Shown here: piece after piece, positions 32,826 to 45,515 of the stretch | How the letters are laid out: each line of letters opens with the position of its first letter | How positions within the stretch are numbered: the stretch's first letter is position 1 | Source: Tetragonia tetragonoides | Lineage: Eukaryota > Streptophyta > Magnoliopsida > Caryophyllales > Aizoaceae | Reading direction: 5' to 3' | Length of the DNA stretch: 64,000 nucleotides | Assembly: GCA_038025085.1 (NCBI GenBank) | Contig: CM076145.1 | Span: forward strand, 11,815,000-11,878,999 | The notes under the pieces: model-generated | The model's input: only the letters and a program-made list of their open reading frames with translations | Databases searched by the model: none | Told to the model about the DNA's origin: nothing | Translations under genes and position numbers: made by a program

Positions 32826-35800
32826 TACAACAAAGTATTTGGGTGCTTTCTCCTAATATACAACACAAATGAACTCAATCTCTATCACCCTAGTTGTAAG
32901 TGTTGTTAAAACGCGTAAATACATTCAAAAGCTTGGTTGAATGCTTATAAGAGCTGTTAAAACGCGTAAATACATTCAAAAGCTTGAGTTGAAGCTTGTT
33001 TGTACTTGTAAACATCCGTGGTTAAGTTTCTCACTCAAATGAATGCAAACAATGCATTTGGGTGCTTTCTCTTAATATACAACACAGTAGAACTCAAACT
33101 TTTCACCCTAGTCATATGAGCTTTCAAAACGCGTAAATGCATTCAAAAGCTTGAGTTGAAGCTTGTTTGTACTTGTAAACATTCTTGGTGTAGTTTCTCA
33201 CTGAAATGAATGCAAACAAAGCTTTTGGTTGCTTTCTCTTAAAATACAACACAAAAGAACTCAATCTTTTTCACCCTAGTCATATGAGCTTTTAAAACGC
33301 GTAAATGCATTCAAAAGCTTGAGTTGAAGCTTGTTTGTACTTGTAAACATCCTAGGTGTAGTTTCTCACTCCAATGAATGCAAACAAAGCTTTTGGGTGC
33401 TTTCTCTTAAAATACAACACAAAAGAACTCAATCTCTTTCACCCTAGTCGTAAGAGCTGTTAAAACGCGTAAATGCATTCAAAAGGTGGAGGTAAAGCTT
33501 GTTTGTACTTGTAAACATCCTTGGTGTAGTTTCTCACTCAAATGAATGCAAACAAAGCATTTGGGTGCTTTCTCTTAAAATACAACACAAAAGAACTCAA
33601 TCTTTTTCACCCTAGTCATATGAGCTTTTAAAACGCGTAAATGCATTCAAAAGCTTGAGTTGAAGCTTGTTTGTACTTGTAAACATTCTTGGTGTAGTTT
33701 CTCCCTCAAATGAATGCAAACAAAGCATTTGGGTGCTTTCTCTTAATATACAACACAAAAGAACTCAATCTCTTTCACCCTAGATGTAAGAGCTGTTAAA
33801 ACGCGTAAATGCATTCAAAAGGTGGAGTTAAAGCTTGTTTGTACTTGTAAACATCCTTGGTGTAGTTTCTCACTCAAATGAATGCAAATAAAGCATTTGG
33901 GTGCTTTCTCTTAATATACAACACAAAAGACCTCAATCTCTTTCACCCTAGTCGTATGAGGTTTTAAAACGCGTAAATGCTTTTTCAAGCTTGAGTTGAA
34001 GCTTGTTTGTACTTGTAAGCATCGTTGGTTAAGTTTCTCACTCAAATGAATGCAAACAAAGCAATTGGGTGCTTTCTCTTAATATACAACACGAAAGAAC
34101 TCAATCTCTTTCACCGTAGATGTAAGAGCTGTTAAAAAGCGTAAATGCATTCAAAAGGTGGAGTTAAAGCTTGTTTGTACTTGTAAACATCCTTGGTGTA
34201 GTTTCTCACTCAAATGAATGCAAATAAAGCATTTGGGTGCTTTCTCTTAATATACAACACAAAAGACCTCAATCTCTTTCACCCTAGTCGTATGAGGTTT
34301 TAAAACGCGTAAATGCTTTTTCAAGCTTGAGTTGAAGCTTGTTTGTACTTTTAAACATCCTTGGTTAAGTTTCTCACTCAAATGAATGCAAACAAAGCAT
34401 TTGGGTGCTTTCTCTTAATATACAACACAAAAGAACTCAATCTTTTTCACCCTATTCATATGAGCTTTTAAAACGCGTAAATACATTCAAAAGCTTGAGT
34501 TGAAGCTTGTTTGTACTTGTTAACATCCATTGTGTAGTTTCTCACTCAAATGAATGCAAACAAAGCATTTGGGTGCTTTCTCTTAATATACAACAGAAAA
34601 GAACTCAATCTGTTTCACCCTAGTCGTATGAGGTTTTAAAACGCGTAAATGCTTTCAAAAGATTGAGTTGAAGCTTGTTTGTACTTGTAAACATCCTTGG
34701 TGTAGTTTCTCCCTCAAATGAATGCATAGAAAACATTTGGGTGCGTTCTCTTAATATACAACACAAAAGAACTCAATCTCTTTCACCCTAGTTGTAAGAG
34801 CTGTTAAAATGCGTAAATGCATTCAAAAGGTTGAGTTAAAGCTTGTTTGTACTTGTAAACATCCTTGGTGTAGTTTCTCACTCAAATGAATGCAAACAAA
34901 GCATTTGGGTGTTTTCTCTTAATATACAACACAAAAGAACTCAATCTCTTTCACCCTAGATGTAAGAGCTGTTAAAACGCGTAAATGCATTCAAAAGGTG
35001 GAGTTAAAGCTTGTTTGTACTTGTAAACATCCTTGGTGTAGTTTCTCACTCAAATGAATGCCAATAAAGCATTTGGGTGCTTTCTCTTAATATACAACAC
35101 AAAAGACCTCAATCTCTTTCACCCTAGTCGTATGAGGTTTTAAAACGCGTAAATGCTTTTTCAAGCTTGAGTTGAAGCTTGTTTGTACTTGTAAGCATCG
35201 TTGGTTAAGTTTCTCACTCAAATGAATGCAAACAAAGCAATTGGGTGCTTTCTCTTAATATACAACACGAAAGAACTCAATCTCTTTCACCGTAGATGTA
35301 AGAGCTGTTAAAAAGCGTAAATGCATTCAAAAGGTGGAGTTAAAGCTTGTTTGTACTTGTAAACATCCTTGGTGTAGTTTCTCACTCAAATGAATGCAAA
35401 TAAAGCATTTGGGTGCTTTCTCTTAATATACAACACAAAAGACCTCAATCTCTTTCACCCTAGTCGTATGAGGTTTTAAAACGCGTAAATGCTTTTTCAA
35501 GCTTGAGTTGAAGCTTGTTTGTACTTTTAAACATCCTTGGTTAAGTTTCTCACTCAAATGAATGCAAACAAAGCATTTGGGTGCTTTCTCTTAATATACA
35601 ACACAAAAGAACTCAATCTTTTTCACCCTATTCATATGAGCTTTTAAAACGCGTAAATACATTCAAAAGCTTGAGTTGAAGCTTGTTTGTACTTGTTAAC
35701 ATCCATTGTGTAGTTTCTCACTCAAATGAATGCAAACAAAGCATTTGGGTGCTTTCTCTTAATATACAACAGAAAAGAACTCAATCTGTTTCACCCTAGT

Positions 35801-38800
35801 CGTATGAGGTTTTAAAACGCGTAAATGCTTTCAAAAGATTGAGTTGAAGCTTGTTTGTACTTGTAAACATCCTTGGTGTAGTTTCTCCCTCAAATGAATG
35901 CATAGAAAACATTTGGGTGCGTTCTCTTAATATACAACACAAAAGAACTCAATCTCTTTCACCCTAGTTGTAAGAGCTGTTAAAATGCGTAAATGCATTC
36001 AAAAGGTTGAGTTAAAGCTTGTTTGTACTTGTAAACATCCTTGGTGTAGTTTCTCACTCAAATGAATGCAAACAAAGCATTTGGGTGTTTTCTCTTAATA
36101 TACAACACAAAAGAACTCAATCTCTTTCACCCTAGATGTAAGAGCTGTTAAAACGCGTAAATGCATTCAAAAGGTGGAGTTAAAGCTTGTTTGTACTTGT
36201 AAACATCCTTGGTGTAGTTTCTCACTCAAATGAATGCCAATAAAGCATTTGGGTGCTTTCTCTTAATATACAACACAAAAGACCTCAATCTCTTTCACCC
36301 TAGTCGTATGAGGTTTTAAAACGCGTAAATGCTTTTTCAAGCTTGAGTTGAAGCTTGTTTGTACTTGTAAGCATCCTTGGTTAAGTTTCTCACTCAAATG
36401 AATGCAAACAAAGCATTTGGGTGCTTTCTCTTAATATACAACACGAAAGAACTCAATCTCTTTCACCGTAGATGTAAGAGCTGTTAAAAAGCGTAAATGC
36501 ATTCAAAAGGTGGAGTTAAAGCTTGTTTGTACTTGTAAACATCCTTGGTGTAGTTTCTCACTCAAATAAATGCAAATAAAGCATTTGGGTGCTTTCTCTT
36601 AATATACAACACAAAAGACCTCAATCTCTTTCACCCTAGTCGTATGAGGTTTTAAAACGCGTAAATGCTTTTTCAAGCTTGAGTTGAAGCTTGTTTGTAC
36701 TTTTAAACATCCTTGGTTAAGTTTCTCACTCAAATGAATGCAAACAAAGCATTTGGGTGCTTTCTCTTAATATACAACACAAAAGAACTCAATCTTTTTC
36801 ACCCTATTCATATGAGCTTTTAAAACGCGTAAATACATTCAAAAGCTTGAGTTGAAGCTTGTTTGTACTTGTTAACATCCATGGTGTAGTTTCTCACTCA
36901 AATGAATGCAAACAAAGCATTTGGGTGCTTTCTCTTAATATACAACAGAAAAGAACTCAATCTGTTTCACCCTAGTCGTATGAGGTTTTAAAACGCGTAA
37001 ATGCTTTCAAAAGATTGAGTTGAAGCTTGTTTGTACTTGTAAACATCCTTGGTGTAGTTTCTCCCTCAAATGAATGCAAAGAAAACATTTGGGTGCGTTC
37101 TCTTAATATACAACACAAAAGAACTCAATCTCTTTCACCCTAGTTGTAAGAGCTGTTAAAATGCGTAAATGCATTCAAAAGGTTGAGTTAAAGCTTGTTT
37201 GTACTTGTAAACATCCTTGGTGTAGTTTCTCACTCAAATAAATGCAAACAAAGCATTTGGGTGCTTTCTATTAATATACAACACAAAAGAACTCAATCTC
37301 TTTCACCCTAGATGTAAGAGCTGTTAAAACGCGTAAATGCATTCAAAAGGTGGAGTTAAAGCTTGTTTGTACTTGGAAACATCCTTGGTGTAGTTTCTCA
37401 CTCAAATGAATGCCAATAAAGCATTTGGGTGCTTTCTCTTAATATACAACACAAAAGACCTCAATCTCTTTCACCCTAGTCGTATGAGGTTTTAAAACGC
37501 GTAAATGCTTTTTCAAGCTTGAGTTGAAGCTTGTTTGTACTTGTAAGCATCCTTGGTTAAGTTTCTCACTCAAATGAATGCAAACAAAGCATTTGGGTGC
37601 TTTCTCTTAATATACAACACGAAAGAACTCAATCTCTTTCACCGTAGATGTAAGAGCTGTTAAAAAGCGTAAATGCATTCAAAAGGTGGAGTTAAAGCTT
37701 GTTTGTACTTGTAAACATCCTTGGTGTAGTTTCTCACTCAAATGAATGCAAATAAAGCATTTGGGTGCTTTCTCTTAATATACAACACAAAAGACCTCAA
37801 TCTCTTTCACCCTAGTCGTATGAGGTTTTAAAACGCGTAAATGCTTTTTCAAGCTTGAGTTGAAGCTTGTTTGTACTTTTAAACATCCTTGGTTAAGTTT
37901 CTCACTCAAATGAATGCAAACAAAGCATTTGGGTGCTTTCTCTTAATATACAACACAAAAGAACTCAATCTTTTTCACCCTATTCATATGAGCTTTTAAA
38001 ACGCGTAAATACATTCAAAAGCTTGAGTTGAAGCTTGTTTGTACTTGTTAACATCCATGGTGTAGTTTCTCACTCAAATGAATGCAAACAAAGCATTTGG
38101 GTGCTTTCTCTTAATATACAACAGAAAAGAACTCAATCTGTTTCACCCTAGTCGTATGAGGTTTTAAAACGCGTAAATGCTTTCAAAAGATTGAGTTGAA
38201 GCTTGTTTGTACTTGTAAACATCCTTGGTGTAGTTTCTCCCTCAAATGAATGCAAAGAAAACATTTGGGTGCGTTCTCTTAATATACAACACAAAAGAAC
38301 TCAATCTCTTTCACCCTAGTTGTAAGAGCTGTTAAAATGCGTAAATGCATTCAAAAGGTTGAGTTAAAGCTTGTTTGTACTTGTAAACATCCTTGGTGTA
38401 GTTTCTCACTCAAATGAATGCAAACAAAGCATTTGGGTGCTTTCTATTAATATACAACACAAAAGAACTCAATCTCTTTCACCCTACATGTAAGAGCTGT
38501 TAAAACGCGTAAATGCATTCAAAAGGTGGAGTTAAAGCTTGTTTGTACTTGTAAACATCCTTGGTGTAGTTTCTCACTCAAATTAATGCCAATAAAGCAT
38601 TTGGGTGCTTTCTCTTAATATACAACACAAAAGACCTCAATCTCTTTCACCCTAGTCGTATGAGGTTTTAAAACGCGTAAATGCTTTTTCAAGCTTGAGT
38701 TGAAGCTTGTTTGTACTTTTAAACATCCTTGGTTAAGTTTCTCACTCAAATGAATGCAAACAAAGCATTTGGGTGCTTTCTCTTAATATACAACACAAAA

Positions 38801-41800
38801 GAACTCAATCTTTTTCACCCTATTCATATGAGCTTTTAAAACGCGTAAATACATTCAAAAGCTTGAGTTGAAGCTTGTTTGTACTTGTTAAGATCCATGG
38901 TGTAGTTTCTCACTCAAATGAATGCAAACAAAGCATTTGGGTGCTTTCTCATAATATACAACAGAAAAGAACTCAATCTGTTTCACCCTAGTCGTATGAG
39001 GTTTTAAAACGCGTAAATGCTTTCAAAAGATTGAGTTGAAGCTTGTTTGTACTTGTAAACATCCTTGGTGTAGTTTCTCCCTCAAATGAAGGCAAAGAAA
39101 ACATTTGGGTGCGTTCTCTTAATATACAACACAAAAGAACTCAATCTCTTTCACCCTAGTTGTAAGGGCTGTTAAAATGCGTAAATGCATTCAAAAGGTT
39201 GAGTTAAAGCTTGTTTGTACTTGTAAACATCCTTGGTGTAGTTTCTCACTCAAATGAATGCAAACAAAGCATTTGGGTGCTTTCTCTTAATATACAACAC
39301 AAAAGACCTCAATCTCTTTCACCCTAGATGTAAGAGCTGTTAAAACGCGTAAATGCATTCAAAAGGTGGAGTTAAAGCTTGTTTGTACTTGTAAACATCT
39401 TTGATGTAGTTTCTCACTCAAATGAATGCAAACAAAGCGTAAATGCATTCAAAAGGAGGAGTTAAAGCTTGTTTGTACTTGTAAACATCCTTGGTGTAGT
39501 TTCTCACTCAAATGAATGCAAACAAAGCATTTGGGTGCTTTCTCTTAAAATACAACACAAAAGAACTCAATCTTTTTCACCCTAGTCATATGAGCTTTTA
39601 AAACGCGTAAATGCATTCAAAAGCTTGAGTTGAAGCTTGTTTGTACTTGTAAACATTCTTGGTGTAGTTTCTCCCTCAAATGAATGCAAACAAAGCATTT
39701 GGGTGCTTTCTCTTAATATACAACACAAAAGAACTCAATCTCTTTCACCCTAGATGTAAGAGCTGTTAAAACGCGTAAATGCATTCAAAAGGTGGAGTTA
39801 AAGCTTGTTTGTACTTGTAAACATCCTTGGTGTAGTTTCTCACTCAAATGAATGCAAATAAAGCATTTGGGTGCTTTCTCTTAATATACAACACAAAAGA
39901 CCTCAATCTCTTTCACCCTAGTCGTATGAGGTTTTAAAACGCGTAAATGCTTTTTCAAGCTTGAGTTGAAGCTTGTTTGTACTTTTAAACATCCTTGGTT
40001 AAGTTTCTCACTCAAATGAATGCAAACAAAGCATTTGGGTGCTTTCTCTTAATATACAACACAAAAGAACTCAATCTTTTTCACCCTATTCATATGAGCT
40101 TTTAAAACGCGTAAATACATTCAAAAGCTTGAGTTGAAGCTTGTTTGTACTTGTTAACATCCATGGTGTAGTTTCTCACTCAAATGAATGCAAACAAAGC
40201 ATTTGGATGCTTTCTCTTAATATACAACAGAAAAGAACTCAGTCTGTTTCACCCTAGTCGTATGAGGTTTTAAAACGCGTAAATGCTTTCAAAAGATTGA
40301 GTTGAAGCTTGTTTGTACTTGTAAACATTCTTGGTGTAGTTTCTCTCTCCAATGAATGCAAACAAAGCTTTTTGGTGCTTTCTCTGAAAATACAACACAA
40401 AAGAACTCAATCTCTTTCACCCTACATGTAAGAGCTGTTAAAACGCGTAAATGCATTCAAAAGGTGGAGTTAAAGCTTGTTTGTGCTTGTAAACATCCTT
40501 GGTGTAGTTTCTCACTCAAATGAATGCAAACAAAGCATTTGGGTGCTTTCTCTTAATATACAACACAAAAGAACTCAATCTCTTTCACCCTAGTTGTAAG
40601 AGCTGTTAAAATGCGTAAGTGCATTCAAAAGGTTGAGTTAAAGCTTGTTTGTACTTGTAAACATCCTTTGTGTAGTTTCTCACTCAAACGAATGCAAACA
40701 AAGCATTTGGGTACTTTCTCTTAATACACAACACAAAAGACCTCAATCTTTTTCACCCTAGTCATATGAGCTTTTAAAACGGGTAAATACATTGAAAAGC
40801 TTGAGTTGAAGCTTGTTTGTACTTGTAAACATCCTTGGTGTGGTTTCTCTCTCCAATGAATGCAAACAAAGCTTTTTGGTGCTTTCTCTGAATATACAAC
40901 ACAAAAGAACTCAATCTCTTTCACCCTAGATGTAAGAGCTGTGAAAACGCGTAAATGCATTTAAAAGGTGGAGTTAAAGATTGTTTGTACTTGTAAACAT
41001 CCTTGGTGTAGTTTCTCCTCAAATGAATGGAAACAAAGCATTTGGGTGCTTTCTCTTAATATACAACACAAAAGACCGCAATCTCTTTCACCCTAGTAGT
41101 ATGAGGTTTTAAAACGCATAAATGCTTTCAAAAGCTTCAGTTGAAGCTTGTTTATTCTTGTAAACATCCTTGGTGTAGTTTCTCCCTCAAATGAAAGCAA
41201 ACAAAGCATTTGGGTGCTTTCTCTTAATATACAACAGAAAAGAACTCAATCTGTTTCACCCTAGTCGTATGAGGTTTTAAAACGCGTAAATGCTTTCAAA
41301 AGATTGAGTTGAAGCTTGTTTGTACTTGTAAACATCCTTGGTGTAGTTTCTCCCTCAAATGAATGCCAACAAAGCATTTGGGTGCTTTCTCTTAATATAC
41401 AACACAAAAGAACTCAATCTCTTTCACCCTAGTTGTAAGAGCTGTTAAAATGCGTAAATGCATTCAAAAGGTTGAGTTAAAGCTTGTTTGTATTTGTAAA
41501 CATCCTTGGTGTAGTTTCTCACTCAAATGAATGCAAACATAGCATTTGGGTGCTTTCTCTTAATATACAACACAAAAGAACTCAATCTCTTTCACCCTAG
41601 ATGTAAGAGCTGTTAAAACGCGTAAAAGCATTCAAAAGGTGGAGTTAAAGCTTGTTTGTACTTGTAAACATCCTTGGTGTAGTTTCTCACTCAAATGAAT
41701 GCAAACAAAGCATTTGGGTACTTTCTCTTAATATACAACACAAAAGACCTCAATCTCTTTCACCCTAGTCATATGAGCTTTTATAACGCGTAAATACATT

Positions 41801-43890
41801 CAAAAGCTTGAGTTGAAGCTTGTTTGTACTTGTAAACATTCTTGGTGTAGTTTCTCTCTCCAATGAATGCAAACAAAGCTTTTTGGTGCTTTCTCTGAAA
41901 ATACAACACAAAAGAACTCAATCTCTTTCACCCTACAAGTAAGAGCTGTTAAAACGCGTAAATGCATTCAAAAGGTGGAGTTAAAGCTTGTTTGTGCTTG
42001 TAAACATCCTTGGTGTAGTTTCTCACTCAAATGAATGCAAACAAAGCATTTGGGTGCTTTCTCTTAATATACAACACAAAAGAACTCAATCTCTTTCACC
42101 CTAGTTGTAAGAGCTGTTAAAATGCGTAAGTGCATTCAAAAGGTTGAGTTAAAGCTTGTTTGTACTTGTAAACATCCTTTGTGTAGTTTCTCACTCAAAT
42201 TAATGCAAACAAAGCATTTGGGTACTTTCTCTTAATATACAACACAAAAGACCTCAATCTTTTTCACCCTAGTCATATGAGCTTTTAAAACGGGTAAATA
42301 CATTGAAAAGCTTGAGTTGAAGCTTGTTTGTACTTGTAAACATCCTTGGTGTGGTTTCTCTCTCTAATGAATGCAAACAAAGCTTTTTGGTGCTTTCTCT
42401 GAATATACAACACAAAAGAACTCAATCTCTTTCACCCTAGATGTAAGAGCTGTTAAAACGCGTAAATGCATTTAAAAGGTGGAGTTAAAGATTGTTTGTA
42501 CTTGTAAACATCCTTGGTGTAGTTTCTCCTCAAATGAATGGAAACAAAGCATTTGGGTGCTTTCTCTTAATATACAACACAAAAGACCGCAATCTCTTTC
42601 ACCCTAGTCGTATGAGGTTTTAAAACGCGTAAATGCTTTCAAAAGCTTCAGTTGAAGCTTGTTTATTCTTGTAAACATCCTTGGTGTAGTTTCTCCCTCA
42701 AATGAAAGCAAACAAAGCATTTGGGTGCTTTCTCTTAATATACAACAGAAAAGAACTCAATCTGTTTCACCCTAGTCGTATGAGGTTTTAAAACGCGTAA
42801 ATGCTTTCAAAAGATTGAGTTGAAGCTTGTTTGTACTTGTAAACATCCTTGGTGTAGTTTCTCCCTCAAATGAATGCCAACAAAGCATTTGGGTGCTTTC
42901 TCTTAATATACAACACAAAAGAACTCAATCTCTTTCACCCTTGGTGTAAGAGCTGTTAAAATGCGTAAATGCATTCAAAAGGTGGAGTTAAAGCTTGTTT
43001 GTAGTTTTAAACATCCTTGGTGTAGTTTCTCACTCAAATGAATGCAAACAAAGCATTTGGGTGCTTTCTCTTAATATACAACACAAAAGACCTCAATCTC
43101 TTTCACCCTAATCGTAAGAGCTGTTAAAACGCTTAAATACATTCAAAAGCTTGAGTGGAAGCTTGTTTGTACTTGTAAAAATCCTTGGTTAAGTTTCTCA
43201 CTCAAATGAATGCAATCAAAGCATTTGGGTGCTTTCTCTTAATATACAACACAAAAGAACTCAATCTTTTTCACCCTAGTCATATGAGCTTTTAAAATGC
43301 GTAAATGCATTTAAAAGCTTGAGTTGAAGCTTGTTTGTACTTGTAAACATTCTTGGTTAAGTTTCTCGCTCAATTGAATGCAAACAAAGCATTTGGGTCC
43401 GTTCTCTTAAAATACAACACAAAAGAACTCAATCTCTTTTACCCTTGTCGTATGAGCTTTTAAAACGCTTAAATGCATTCAAAAGCTTGAGTTCAAGCTT
43501 GTTTGTAGTTGTAAACATCCTTGGGGTACTTTCACACTCAAATGAATGTAAATAAAGCATTTGCGAGCTTTTTCTTAATATACAACACCAAAGAACTCAA
43601 TCTCTTTTCGCCTAGTCGTAAGAGCTGTTAAAACGCGTAAACGTATTCAAAAGCTTGAGTTGAAACTTGTTTGTACTTGTAAACATCCTTGGTGTAGTTT
43701 CTCACTCAAATGATTGCAAACAAAGCTTTCAAAATTTTGAGTTGAAGCTTGTTTGTACTTGTAAACATCCTTGGTGTAGTTTCTCACTCCAATGAATGCA
43801 AACAAAGCTTTTGGGTGCTTTCTCTTAATATACAACACAAAAGACCTCATTCTCTTTCACCCTAGTCGTATGAGGTTTTAAAACGCGTAA
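32826..43890 (-). repeat. Long reverse satellite block containing a higher-order repeat
   Basis: About 66 reverse monomers. It holds the regular 7-monomer units (see the entry at 33990) and a 9-monomer tandem duplication of period 1511 bp (about 40.34-43.0 kb). No gene is seen. Confidence 0.94.
33990..38695 (-). repeat. Higher-order repeat, 4 copies of a 7-monomer 1176-bp unit
   Basis: GTAAGCATC(C/G)TTGGTT recurs with its ATC at 34021, 35197, 36373 and 37549, exactly 1176 bp apart. CAACAGAAAA recurs at 34591, 35767, 36943 and 38119, again 1176 bp apart. 1176 is 7 x 168. Diagnostic monomers in order: CACGAAAG with CACCGTAG; AAATAAAGC with GACCTCAAT; CTTTTAAACATCC with CTATTCATATG; GTTAACATCC with CAGAAAAG; GAAAACATTTGG with AAAATGCG; a plain type with GATGTAAGAG; GCCAATAAAGC. 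After the fourth copy the next unit lacks two monomers (the marker spacing drops to 840 bp). Confidence 0.9.
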
Positions 43891-44040
43891 ACAGAAACAC
43901 ATACTTTCTCTTATTGTACTTTAAAATATCTTCACTCATACTAATGTTACGATTAGGGTGAAACTACACCTAGCTTTGTTCTCTCTAGTTGAAGCTTGTT
44001 TTGAATGTATATACAACACCCTAATCAAAATTTTGAATGT
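43891..44040. repeat. Scrambled satellite-derived patch
   Basis: Short satellite words in mixed order and orientation (ACTTTCTCTTATTG, GATTAGGGTGAAACTACACC, AGTTGAAGCTTGTTTTGAATG), with no whole monomer. It lies between two reverse blocks. Confidence 0.75.
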
Positions 44041-44640
44041 AGTCACAATCAAATGAATGCAAATAAAGCATTTGTGTGCTTTCTCTTAATATACAACAGA
44101 AAAGAACTCAATCTCTTTCACCCTAGTCGTAAGAGCTGTTAAAACGCGTAAATACATTCAAAAGCTTGAGTTGAAGCTTGTTTGTACTTGTAAATATCCT
44201 TGGTGTAGTTTCTCACTCCAATGAATGCAAACAAAGCTTTTGGGTGCTTTCTCTGAAAATACAACACAAAAGAACTCAATCTCTTTCACCCTAGTCGTAT
44301 GAGGTTTTAAAACGCGTATATGCATTCAAAAGCTTAAGTTGAAGCTTGTTGGTACTTGTAAACATCTTTGGTGTAGTTTCTCACTCAAATGAATGCAAAG
44401 AAAACATTTGGGTGCGTTCTCTTAATATACAACACAAAAGATTTCAATCTCTTTCACCCTTGTTGTATGAGCTTTTAAAACGCTTAAATGCATTCAAAAG
44501 CTTGAGTTCAAGCTTGTCTGTAGTTGTAAACATCCTTGGGGTAGTTTCACACTCAAATGAATGCAAACAAAGCATTTGGGTGCTTTCTCTTAAAATACAA
44601 CACAAAAGAACTCAATCTTTTTATTGCATTTAAGCTTTTG
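44041..44640 (-). repeat. Satellite array, reverse block left of rDNA fragment
   Basis: About 3.5 reverse monomers. The last about 25 bp (TTTTTATTGCATTTAAGC) turn to forward-type sequence just before the rRNA fragment. Confidence 0.9.
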
Positions 44641-44718
44641 AAGAGAAACTTACAAGGATTCCCCTAGTAGCGGCGAGCGAACCGGGAAGAGCCCAACTTT
44701 AAAATCGGGCGGCCACGC

Positions 44719-44749
<31 letters not shown>

Positions 44750-44877
44750 TGCGGCAGACCGGGCCCAAGTCCCCTAGAAAGGGGTTCCAGAGAGGGTGAT
44801 AGCCCCGTCGTGCCCGGACCCTGTCGCACCACGAGGCGATGTCGCCGAGTCGGGTTGTTTGGGAATGCAGCCCTAAG

Positions 44878-44908
<31 letters not shown>

Positions 44909-44935
44909 TGGCGAGAGACTGATAGCAAAAAAGTG

Positions 44936-44987
<52 letters not shown>

Positions 44988-45014
44988 CATTGTCGGGAGG
45001 GAAGCGGATGGGGT
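44641..45014 (+). pseudogene. 25S rRNA gene fragment (5' region), decayed
   Basis: About 370 bp of GC-rich sequence from near the 5' end of the large-subunit rRNA, in sense orientation. Landmarks in order: ACAAGGATTCCC, CGGCGAGCGAACCGGGAAGA, GAATTGTAGTCTGGAGAAGC, CCCGTCGTGCCCGGACCCTG, CGAGTCGGGTTGTTTGGGAA, GGGCGGTAAATTCCGTCCAA, CCGCGAGGGAAAGATGAAAA and GTCAAAGAGTGCTTGA. It ends at GGGAAGCGGATGGG, joined to satellite. Several bases differ from what I expect in plant 25S, for example in the variable hairpin after AAAATCGG and in GCAAAAAAGTGCCGCG. With both ends missing it is a non-functional relic. A 131-codon frame on its minus strand is an antisense artefact. Confidence 0.93.
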
Positions 45015-45515
45015 AAACATTCATTTGAGTGAGAAACTTAACCAAGGATGTTTACAAGTACAAACAAGCTTCAACTCAAGAGATTTGTAAACATCCTAGG
45101 GTGCAAAAGCTTGAGTTTTTAAAACGCGTAAATGCATTCAAAAGGTGGAGTTAAAGCTTGTTTGTACTTGTAAACATCCTTGGTGTAGTTTCTCACTGAA
45201 ATTGTATGCATTTACAAACAAGCTTTTGAATGCATTTACGCGTTTTAAAAGCTCATACGAGTAGGGTAAAAGAGATTTGAGTTCTTTTGTGTTGTACATT
45301 AAGAGAAAACATCCAAATACTTTGTTTGGATACATTTGAGTGTGAAACTACACCTAGGATGTTTACAAGTACAAACAAGCTTCAACTCAAGCTTTTGAAT
45401 GTATTTACGCGTTTTAACAGCTCTTACGACTAGAGTGAAAGAGATTGACTTCTTTTCTATTGTATATTAAGAGAAAGTACACAAATGCTTTATTTGCATT
45501 CATTTGATTGTGAAG
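45015..45515. repeat. Satellite pieces right of rDNA fragment
   Basis: Forward piece about 45015-45085, a broken mixed stretch to about 45120, a reverse piece to about 45200, then forward to about 45515. The 45.13-45.36 kb part is an inverted copy of 22.63-22.86 kb (and 12.65-12.88 kb), including its internal orientation switch at the CATACAATTTCAGTGAG junction. Confidence 0.88.

Noticed and set aside
44650..45045. 131-codon minus-strand frame over the rRNA fragment
   Set aside because: It is antisense to conserved 25S rRNA and runs into satellite. Such frames are a common artefact of GC-rich rDNA.
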